A stretch of 5,290 nt of DNA from positions 1 through 5,290 of the forward strand of contig JACNKY010000403.1 of NCBI GenBank assembly GCA_014381795.1. The letters run 5' to 3'. The notes under the pieces were generated by a model. The model had not been told where the DNA came from, searched no databases, and saw nothing but the letters and a program-made list of their open reading frames with translations. The stretch is from Pseudomonadota bacterium (GTDB taxonomy: Bacteria > SAR324 > NAC60-12). Below are positions 1 to 5,290 of this stretch, piece by piece; within the stretch, counting starts at the first letter, position 1, and every line of letters begins with the position of its first letter. The position numbers were made by a program, and so were the translations under genes.

Positions 1-719
1 CTTTTTTTACTTTCACTAAGAAAATGCTGGCCTTTGATCCCGATGGTTATTCATTACAATGGTACAACGATTTTTTTACTAACTTGAATTGGCAGGGAGC
101 TGTCAGGAATTCAGTCTTCATAGCTTTTTTTGCTACAATAATTGCTACATTTTTGGGCACTTTGGCTTCATTAGGGCTTTCCCGTCCAAATATGCCTTAT
201 CGTACTCTTATTACGAGTTTATTGATTTCCCCGATGATAGTACCTCTCATTATTTCTGCTGCAGGTATGTTCTTTTTTTACAGTCGTATAGGATTACAGG
301 GGACACATCTTGGAGTGATCTTAGCGCATGCTGTACTCGGTACACCTTTCGTTGTGATCACAGTAACAGCAACTTTGACGGGCTTTGACAATGATTTGAT
401 TCGTGCCTCTCAAAGTCTGGGAGCTACGTCCACAACAACATTTTTCAAAGTCATTGTACCTTTGATTACTCCAGGAGTTATTTCAGGTGCTCTCTTTGCT
501 TTTGTTACATCATTTGATGAGGTGGTTGTAGTGCTTTTCGTTGGTTCGTATAGGCAGCGCACAATACCATGGCAAATGTTCTCAGGATTACGTGAACAAA
601 TTAGCCCCACAATTCTCTCAGCAGCAACTTTATTGATTCTAATTACAATTGCTCTGTTGACCACACTTGAGCTGCTGAGACGCCGTACAGAACGACTCCG
701 AGGGGTTACTCCTTCCTAA
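1..719 (+). CDS. ABC transporter inner-membrane permease, PotC-like (5'-partial)
   Basis: This is the membrane subunit of a binding-protein-dependent ABC importer of the spermidine/putrescine (PotC) type. The reading frame is open to the left edge (first full codon at base 3, reading FFTFTKK before the ATG at 24), so the ATG at 24 is probably internal. Family members have a first membrane helix and a short periplasmic stretch before the 'GYSLQWYNDFF' motif, and that helix is missing here. Numbering from the ATG at 24, hydrophobic helices lie at about 31-52, 62-88, 98-118, 148-173 and 197-216. The cytoplasmic EAA loop that contacts the ATPase is visible at about 127-148 (RASQSLGA...FFKVIVPLITP), with the invariant glycine. 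The C-terminus is basic (RRRTERLR), as expected for a cytoplasmic tail. Partner permease, ATPase and binding-protein genes are presumably upstream. The substrate cannot be read from the permease; polyamine, opine or modified amino acid are all possible. The family call is firm. Confidence 0.9.
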   Translation, partial: FFTFTKKMLAFDPDGYSLQWYNDFFTNLNWQGAVRNSVFIAFFATIIATFLGTLASLGLSRPNMPYRTLITSLLISPMIVPLIISAAGMFFFYSRIGLQGTHLGVILAHAVLGTPFVVITVTATLTGFDNDLIRASQSLGATSTTTFFKVIVPLITPGVISGALFAFVTSFDEVVVVLFVGSYRQRTIPWQMFSGLREQISPTILSAATLLILITIALLTTLELLRRRTERLRGVTPS

Positions 720-899
720 GCTGTATTGGCATAAAGTCTCTTTGCTCATTCCGTTTTAAGAGCGAAGGTTTCCCACGGTAGAATCTAGATTTTACAACTT
801 TTCCATCCAGCGACTCATTTCCCGTAATCATAAACGTCATTCTTAACAACAACTTCTTAGAGTAGTTTTTTTAATGCAATCACTAAAAATAATTAAAAA

Positions 900-2096
900 A
901 TGACAACTGTATTTGAAAACGCTACAATCGCTCATGTTTCAGGTAGGCCTCATTCTCATCAGGCTGCACTGGAAATCCTTCCTCCGGAAGGTTTTGCAAC
1001 TGCGATAGCAGAAATTACCCAATGGGATGGATATGCGCCTACATCGCTATTTAGCTTGAAAGCGCTTGCAGCAAGTCTGACTCTCAGTGAAATACTCTAT
1101 AAAGATGAAGGTTCCCGATTTGGCCTTGGAAGTTTCAAGGCGCTCGGCGGAGCATATGCCGCTTTACGTGTATTACAAAAACAAATATCTCTCTCGTTGG
1201 GTCATGACGTCAGTTTAAAAGATATTCGTACAGGAAAACACACCAAAGAAGCAGCCGAAATTACATTAGTTTCTGCAACCGACGGCAACCATGGACGTTC
1301 CCTCGCCTGGGGTTGTCAGCGTTTTGGCGCCCCATGCCGGATCTATATCCATGCAGAAGTCAGCGAGGGACGAGCCGCAGCCATACGTGATTTAGGTGCG
1401 GAAGTAATTCGGATTAAAGGGGACTATGACGATTCCGTAGAGTTGGCCCGCAGAGAGTCCGATGAAAACAATTGGTTCGTTGTCTCCGATACTTCATGGC
1501 CTGGTTATTTTGAGCCACCACGTGATGTCATGCTGGGTTATGGTGTGATGACAAGTGAAATTAACATAGAGTTGACTCAACCGCCAACACATATCTTTCT
1601 GCAAAGTGGCTGTGGTGGTTTTGCTGGTTCAATTACTGCTTCATTGCACCAGTATTGGGGAGAGCAAGCTCCAAGGGTGGTGATTGTTGAGCCAAAGCTC
1701 GCCCCATGTTTATTTGAAAGCTCGAAGGTAAAAAAAGCTTTATTTGTTAAAATTAACGAAGAATCTATTATGGCCGGCTTGTCCTGCGGAGAAGCATCCG
1801 AACTGGCTTGGGATATCATTACTGAAGAAGCGAGTGATTTTATAACCATACCAGAAAATATAGTGGCCCCTACCGTTCGTCTTCTTGCACGTCCTGAAGG
1901 AGATGATCCTATCATTGAAGCGGGGGAAAGTGCAGTGGCAGGGCTTGCTGTGCTTATCTGTGCTGCAAAACAGCCGGTATTAAGAGCTAAACTTGGTTTG
2001 AAAAACAACTCACGTGTCCTGTTGATCGGTACTGAAGGAGTCACAGATAGAGAGATATTTAATAAAATTATGGAAGGAGATAAAAATGCTGGATAG
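900..2096 (+). CDS. Diaminopropionate ammonia-lyase family PLP enzyme
   Basis: A fold-type II PLP enzyme (398 aa; E. coli YgeX/DpaL is about the same length). The characterised family converts 2,3-diaminopropionate to pyruvate and two ammonia. Visible motifs: the Schiff-base lysine K80 in RFGLGSFKALGGAYA; the ATDGNHG motif with D128, and D197 in VSDTSWPGY, matching the two aspartates (Asp120 and Asp189) reported as catalytic in the E. coli enzyme; the glycine-rich cofactor-phosphate loop SGCGGFAG at 236-243; MAGLSCGE at 291-298; and the C-terminal GTEG at 377-380. About 20 residues around 97-118 appear longer than my recalled E. coli sequence. The protein is cytoplasmic, with no signal. The start at 900 is forced: an in-frame TAA lies at 894 and the next Met is residue 211. 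No Shine-Dalgarno precedes it, only A-rich DNA. The end overlaps the next gene by 11 bases. A 3-hydroxyaspartate or serine/threonine dehydratase-like substrate remains possible, so no symbol is assigned. Confidence 0.88.
   Translation: MTTVFENATIAHVSGRPHSHQAALEILPPEGFATAIAEITQWDGYAPTSLFSLKALAASLTLSEILYKDEGSRFGLGSFKALGGAYAALRVLQKQISLSLGHDVSLKDIRTGKHTKEAAEITLVSATDGNHGRSLAWGCQRFGAPCRIYIHAEVSEGRAAAIRDLGAEVIRIKGDYDDSVELARRESDENNWFVVSDTSWPGYFEPPRDVMLGYGVMTSEINIELTQPPTHIFLQSGCGGFAGSITASLHQYWGEQAPRVVIVEPKLAPCLFESSKVKKALFVKINEESIMAGLSCGEASELAWDIITEEASDFITIPENIVAPTVRLLARPEGDDPIIEAGESAVAGLAVLICAAKQPVLRAKLGLKNNSRVLLIGTEGVTDREIFNKIMEGDKNAG
2074..2080 (+). promoter_or_regulatory. Strong Shine-Dalgarno for the M24 gene, inside the lyase gene
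   Basis: AAGGAGA ends five bases before the ATG at 2086. It lies within the last codons of the upstream lyase gene, and it fixes the start of the M24 gene despite the 11-base overlap. It is the only strong ribosome binding site in the window. Confidence 0.8.
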
Positions 2097-3261
2097 CCCT
2101 GTGCGAGGTTTTCCTGTTAAGGAGTTCGAGGCGCGTTTAGAGCGATTACATAAACTGATGTCTACAAAAGGACTAGCCGGAATTTTACTGATGAGTGAAC
2201 CGGAAGTGCGCTATTTTACTGGTTTTCTTACACAATTTTGGCAAAGTCCGACACGTCCCTGGTTTCTTTTCATTCCTGTTGACAAAAAACCGATTGCTGT
2301 AATTCCTGAAATTGGTGCTGCGTTGATGCGCACAACCTGGATTGATGATATTCGAACATGGGGTGCACCATGGCCTAAAGATGACGGCATTAGCCTTTTG
2401 CAGGACTTACTTGATCCATTGTTGAAAAGTGGAGCACGGTTGGGAGTCATGAAAGGGCATGAAACCAGTTTGCGTATGCCGCTGGGAGATTATGAGCGTT
2501 TGATGTCCGGATTGGCTGGAATTGAGGTAGTTGATGCTACTGATATTTTACGTAATTTACGGATGGTTAAATCAGCAGCAGAGATTGAGAAAATTGCTTA
2601 TATTTGCGGAATCACTTCACGGACTTTTGCAAGGGCTGGTGATATTTTTCACAAAGGTCAGTCACTTGCGGAAGCCTTCCGTGCTTTTCGGATAGAATGC
2701 TTGACACAAGGTGCTGATGATGTTCCTTATTTGGCTGGGGGTGCTGATCAAGGCGGTTATTGTGATATTATCTCACCTCCTTCAAATCGGTCTTTAGAAT
2801 CCGGAGATATTTTGATGTTTGACACCGGAGCTACTTTTGATGGTTATTTTTGTGATTTTGACCGTAATTATGCCATAGAGCAAGCGGATGATCTCTCACG
2901 CCGTGCCTATGATACTTTATGGCGTGCAACCGAAGCAGGACTTTCCACGGCACGGCCTGGAAGCACCTGCCGTGATTTATTTCAGGCAATGCAAAATGTC
3001 ATTTCAGAGATGGATGATCAAGGTGGGGAAGTTGGACGATATGGTCACGGACTTGGGATGCAACTCACTGAGCAACCTTCGCATGCAGTCTTTGATGATA
3101 CTGTGTTAGAAGAAAACATGGTCATCACGCTGGAACCTTCACTTAACTACAGTGAAGGCCGAATTATGGTGCATGAAGAAAATCTTGTAGTGCAAAATGG
3201 TAAACCGCGACTCTTATCGGTTCGTGCAACTCCGGAACTTCCAATTATCGGTGTTAGTTAA
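2086..3261 (+). CDS. M24 (creatinase / aminopeptidase P fold) family hydrolase
   Basis: A 391-aa cytoplasmic protein of the M24 'pita-bread' family, which includes aminopeptidase P, prolidase, creatinase and ectoine hydrolase. An N-terminal creatinase-like domain (about 1-155, with VRYFTGF at 41-47) precedes the catalytic domain (about 160-385). All five expected metal ligands are present: D246 (MFDTGA), D257 (CDFDRN, correct 11-residue spacing), H321 (GHGLG), E350 (TLEPS) and E365 (VHEEN; E364 is adjacent). Two positions that are catalytic histidines in E. coli aminopeptidase P (His243 and His361) align with I229 and T328, so proline-peptidase activity is doubtful. The start at 2086 is supported by AAGGAGA five bases upstream. 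The gene overlaps the lyase gene by 11 bases, which implies co-transcription and probably translational coupling, hence linked metabolic steps. Automatic pipelines would call it 'Xaa-Pro peptidase'. I read it as a small-molecule C-N hydrolase or lyase of unknown substrate. The family is sure; the reaction is not. Confidence 0.88.
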   Translation: MLDSPVRGFPVKEFEARLERLHKLMSTKGLAGILLMSEPEVRYFTGFLTQFWQSPTRPWFLFIPVDKKPIAVIPEIGAALMRTTWIDDIRTWGAPWPKDDGISLLQDLLDPLLKSGARLGVMKGHETSLRMPLGDYERLMSGLAGIEVVDATDILRNLRMVKSAAEIEKIAYICGITSRTFARAGDIFHKGQSLAEAFRAFRIECLTQGADDVPYLAGGADQGGYCDIISPPSNRSLESGDILMFDTGATFDGYFCDFDRNYAIEQADDLSRRAYDTLWRATEAGLSTARPGSTCRDLFQAMQNVISEMDDQGGEVGRYGHGLGMQLTEQPSHAVFDDTVLEENMVITLEPSLNYSEGRIMVHEENLVVQNGKPRLLSVRATPELPIIGVS

Positions 3262-3348
3262 AAAATTATAATGTTTTAACAATGACAGACTAAGCATAAC
3301 TTTATTTCAATTGTTGTACTTGCAAAACAAAGAAGATTTACGCGTCAA

Positions 3349-3354
3349 TATAAT
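3349..3354 (+). promoter_or_regulatory. Possible -10 box upstream of the PhyH gene
   Basis: A perfect TATAAT sits in the 108-base gap before the PhyH gene. No good -35 lies at 16-18 bases; the nearest TTG-like hexamer, TTGCAA at 3320-3325, is 23 bases away. If it is used, transcription would start about 9 bases before the ATG at 3370, giving an almost leaderless message, which would fit the absence of a Shine-Dalgarno there. In AT-rich DNA a chance match is quite likely. Confidence 0.2.
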
Positions 3355-3369
3355 TGTTGGCTAATCACA

Positions 3370-4203
3370 ATGACAAAAATTTTAACAGCAGAACAAATTC
3401 AGCAATACCATGAAAATGGTTTTGTGTCACCGATTCGCGTCATGTCTGAAGACGAAGCATGCTCAATTAAGGCAAAACTTGAAGAAGCAGAAAAAAATTA
3501 TCCACGAGAATTCAATCCAGAAAACCGTAATAATTTGCACCTGACATTTTCATTTCTTGATGAGTTAGCTCACAACAGCATTATCGTGGATGCTGTAGAA
3601 GATATGATTGGTCCGGACATTTCATTATGGGCATCAGTGATGTTTAGCAAAGATCCTTCTACCAATCACTTTGTGAGCTGGCATCAGGATGCAACCTACA
3701 TGGGGATGAACAGGTGTGACTTCCTCACACCATGGATTGCATTAACGCATAGCAATTTAGAAATGGGCTGTATGACCATGATTCCTGGCAGTCACAAACA
3801 AAATATCCGCAAACATGAAGATACATTTTCTGAAAATAACATATTAACGCGCGGACAAGTTGTCAAAGATGTTGATGAATCAAATGTTGTTGATTTGATT
3901 CTGAAACCAGGAGAAATGTCAATTCACCATGGTGCTGTCATTCATAGTTCAAAGCCGAACAAAAGTAAGCACAGAAGAATAGGTTTTGCTCTGCAATCTT
4001 ATATGTCTCCCGAGGTAGAACAAATTGTTGGCAAAAATATGTGGATGCACATACGCGGCAAGCCTAGAAGAGATCATGATGGTATGAGCTTGTCTCGACC
4101 TCAATATGATATGGATCCACTATCGGTTTCCCAGCGAAAACTTGCTGATGAAAATTACTCATATATTCTCTATAATGGTGCGAAAATAAAGCGTAATTAT
4201 TAG
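3370..4203 (+). CDS. Phytanoyl-CoA dioxygenase (PhyH) family Fe(II)/2-oxoglutarate oxygenase
   Basis: A 277-aa cytoplasmic non-haem iron oxygenase. The family hydroxylates an unactivated carbon of a small substrate using O2 and 2-oxoglutarate, releasing CO2 and succinate. The iron triad is complete: H105 and D107 in SWHQDATY, and H192 in IHSSKPN. R203 lies 11 residues after H192, the spacing of the 2-oxoglutarate-binding arginine in human PHYH (His264/Arg275). The core also shows PWIALTHSN at 121-129 and the family-typical GCMTMIPGSHK at 133-143. The N-terminus 'LTAEQIQQYHENGFV' begins at residue 5, as in the family, so the ATG at 3370 is the right start although no Shine-Dalgarno precedes it. 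It does not show the ectoine hydroxylase (EctD) signature. It sits 108 bases after the M24 gene and 36 bases before the M19 gene, so it may belong to the same transcript or start a second one. The substrate is unknown. Confidence 0.88.
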   Translation: MTKILTAEQIQQYHENGFVSPIRVMSEDEACSIKAKLEEAEKNYPREFNPENRNNLHLTFSFLDELAHNSIIVDAVEDMIGPDISLWASVMFSKDPSTNHFVSWHQDATYMGMNRCDFLTPWIALTHSNLEMGCMTMIPGSHKQNIRKHEDTFSENNILTRGQVVKDVDESNVVDLILKPGEMSIHHGAVIHSSKPNKSKHRRIGFALQSYMSPEVEQIVGKNMWMHIRGKPRRDHDGMSLSRPQYDMDPLSVSQRKLADENYSYILYNGAKIKRNY

Positions 4204-4239
4204 TTTAATTTGCTTTTTCCTCAAACAATTATTAAAGCT

Positions 4240-5235
4240 ATGAAAAATCCTAAATCGCCCATAATCATAGACGCACTCCAGTACAACAACTGGTCAGAGA
4301 AAATTTTCCGTCAGATGAATGAAGGTGGAGTAGCGGCTGTTCACGTAACAATATGTTACCACGAGGGTTTTCAGGAGATGGTAGAAAATATCATCACCTG
4401 GAACCGTCTGTTTGAGAGGCATCCGGAGTTGATTGTTCAGGGACGCAGCGCTGAAGATGTGCTGAAAGCGCGTGATGAGGGGCGAACAGCAATTATCTTT
4501 GGTTTTCAAAATTGCTCGCCAATCGAGGATGATATCGGTTTAGTTGAGATATGTCATCAACTTGGTGTACGTTTCATGCAGCTTTCCTACAACAATCAAA
4601 GTCTCCTGGCAACAGGCTGTTACGAAGAAGATGATCCTGGAATAACAAGGATGGGACGTCAAGTGATCAAGGAAATGAACAGAGTTGGACTGGTTGTTGA
4701 CATGAGCCATTCTGCACCTCGTTCAACTCTTGAAGCAATAGAAATTTCAGCACGACCAATTGCCATCACTCATGCGAATCCTTTTTTCTGGTGCGAGGCG
4801 TTGCGAAACAAGTCGGATGATGTTTTAGAGGCACTTGCTGAAAGCGGCGGAATGCTTGGTTTCTCAATGTATCCTCATCATTTGAAAGATAAATCAGCGT
4901 GTTTGCTGGAAGATTTTTGCGTTATGATAGCGCGGACTGCTGAAATGATAGGAGTTGAGCGGATTGGCATAGGGAGTGATCTATGTCAAAACCAACCTGA
5001 CAGCGTGGTTGAGTGGATGCGTAACGGAACATGGAGCAACGATAGGGATTTCGGTGAAGGTTCAGCAAATTTAGCAGGTTTTCCAGAACAGCCAGAATGG
5101 TTCCGTGATAATCGAGATTTTGAAAATATTTTCAGTTGTTTGAGGAAAACAGGTTTTTCCGAAAATGAAGTAGTGCGTATTGCCGGACTTAACTGGCTCG
5201 AATTCTTTGAAAAATCTTTTGGTCCGCAAAAATAA
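4240..5235 (+). CDS. M19 'membrane dipeptidase' family protein with altered metal site
   Basis: A 331-aa TIM-barrel protein of the renal dipeptidase (M19) family within the amidohydrolase superfamily. Classical members hydrolyse dipeptides with a two-zinc centre. Retained positions relative to human renal dipeptidase (mature numbering): H157 in VVDMSH (His198), H178 in ITHAN (His219), R189 in LRN (Arg230), D247 in GIGSDL (Asp288). Lost positions: the N-terminal DGHND motif reads DALQY at 11-15, so His20 and Asp22 become L13 and Y15; the bridging Glu125 becomes Q90 (GFQNC); His152 becomes Y117 (LSYNN). H35 and H41 (AVHVTICYH) could supply other ligands. There is no signal peptide or lipobox, so it is cytoplasmic and 'membrane' is a misnomer. 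I choose the ATG at 4240 because the conserved region begins right after it; a TTG at 4210 would add ten unmatched residues. Neither start has a good ribosome site. The fold call is strong; dipeptidase activity is doubtful. Confidence 0.87.
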   Translation: MKNPKSPIIIDALQYNNWSEKIFRQMNEGGVAAVHVTICYHEGFQEMVENIITWNRLFERHPELIVQGRSAEDVLKARDEGRTAIIFGFQNCSPIEDDIGLVEICHQLGVRFMQLSYNNQSLLATGCYEEDDPGITRMGRQVIKEMNRVGLVVDMSHSAPRSTLEAIEISARPIAITHANPFFWCEALRNKSDDVLEALAESGGMLGFSMYPHHLKDKSACLLEDFCVMIARTAEMIGVERIGIGSDLCQNQPDSVVEWMRNGTWSNDRDFGEGSANLAGFPEQPEWFRDNRDFENIFSCLRKTGFSENEVVRIAGLNWLEFFEKSFGPQK

Positions 5236-5237
5236 AA

Positions 5238-5290
5238 ATGAAAGAGATTATGCCTGAGTCAAACAATGTTGTTTCAACAGGAATGCGTTC
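5238..5290 (+). CDS. Start of an unidentified downstream gene (3'-partial)
   Basis: An open frame begins two bases after the M19 stop (ATG at 5238) and runs without a stop to the window edge, reading MKEIMPESNNVVSTGMR. A second in-frame ATG at 5250 has AAAGAG at 5241-5246 as a weak Shine-Dalgarno and may be the true start. The close spacing on the same strand suggests the operon continues. The visible residues are too few to assign a family. Confidence 0.5.
   Translation, partial: MKEIMPESNNVVSTGMR

Noticed and set aside
782..791. Ten-base perfect palindrome AATCTAGATT in the 720-899 gap.
   Set aside because: It is short, isolated and contains the common XbaI hexamer; no second copy or promoter is nearby. 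No convincing promoter was seen anywhere in 720-899.
851..872. Imperfect hairpin (AACTTCT / AGTAGTT, loop TAG) followed by seven Ts in the gap before the lyase gene, resembling a terminator.
   Set aside because: The stem is only 7 pairs with a T-T mismatch and is AT-rich, and it ends 28 bases before the lyase ATG, leaving no room for a promoter after it. Possibly a weak attenuator, but not supportable.
1577..2044. A 155-codon open frame on the minus strand inside the lyase gene.
   Set aside because: It lies opposite a well-supported conserved gene with intact catalytic motifs; its translation is low-complexity Ser/Ala/Pro-rich and looks like an antisense shadow. The other overlapping frames (410-664 minus, 2211-2450 minus, 2888-3109 plus, 4294-4509 minus, 89-388 plus) fail for the same reason.
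2086..4203. Reading the locus as an ectoine/hydroxyectoine pathway (M24 as DoeA/EutD, PhyH as EctD).
   Set aside because: The PhyH protein has the generic WHQDATY and GSHK motifs and not the EctD signature, and the M24 N-terminus does not resemble ectoine hydrolase as I recall it. No DoeB/EutE deacetylase or ectoine synthase is present. Only the general logic is similar.
4210..4239. TTG at 4210 as the M19 start.
   Set aside because: The ten extra residues do not resemble the family N-terminus, TTG is a rare start and no ribosome site precedes it. The ATG at 4240 leads straight into the conserved region.

Overview
The window is a tightly packed, single-strand (+) stretch of bacterial DNA. By hand-sampling, GC is roughly the low 40s percent, dropping to about 30% at gene ends and between genes. 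It holds four complete genes plus two cut by the window edges, and every gene reads as part of a small-molecule uptake and catabolism locus. The protein families and the details I recall of their closest relatives suggest a proteobacterium, most likely an alphaproteobacterium of the Hyphomicrobiales type with unusually low GC. This taxonomic call is an inference from family resemblance and is not proven by any marker gene here. I see no RNA genes, transposases, CRISPR array or attachment sites.

Layout. (1) Bases 1-719: the C-terminal part of an inner-membrane ABC importer permease of the PotC (polyamine/opine-type) family, whose start lies upstream. (2) Bases 720-899: a 180-base gap with no convincing promoter or terminator. 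(3) Bases 900-2096: a PLP-dependent diaminopropionate ammonia-lyase family enzyme. (4) Bases 2086-3261: an M24 (creatinase/aminopeptidase P fold) enzyme that overlaps the lyase by 11 bases behind a strong Shine-Dalgarno. (5) Bases 3262-3369: a 108-base AT-rich gap with a possible -10 box. (6) Bases 3370-4203: a phytanoyl-CoA dioxygenase (PhyH) family Fe(II)/2-oxoglutarate oxygenase with a complete iron-binding triad. (7) Bases 4240-5235: an M19 'membrane dipeptidase' family protein without a signal peptide. (8) From 5238 or 5250: the first codons of a further gene.

How they may work together (inference). The transporter would import a nitrogen-containing small molecule, the oxygenase would hydroxylate it, the M24 and M19 enzymes would cleave C-N or amide bonds, and the PLP lyase would release ammonia and a keto acid from an amino-acid product. 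The set resembles ectoine-utilisation loci in its families (an M24 hydrolase, a PLP lyase of fold type II, a PhyH oxygenase), but none of the proteins looks like the true ectoine enzymes. The most notable point is that the two 'peptidases' keep their folds but lack residues that true peptidases of those families need. The M24 protein keeps all five metal ligands but lacks both catalytic-histidine positions. The M19 protein lacks the HxD pair, the bridging Glu and a substrate-site His. This points to non-peptide substrates and an uncharacterised pathway.
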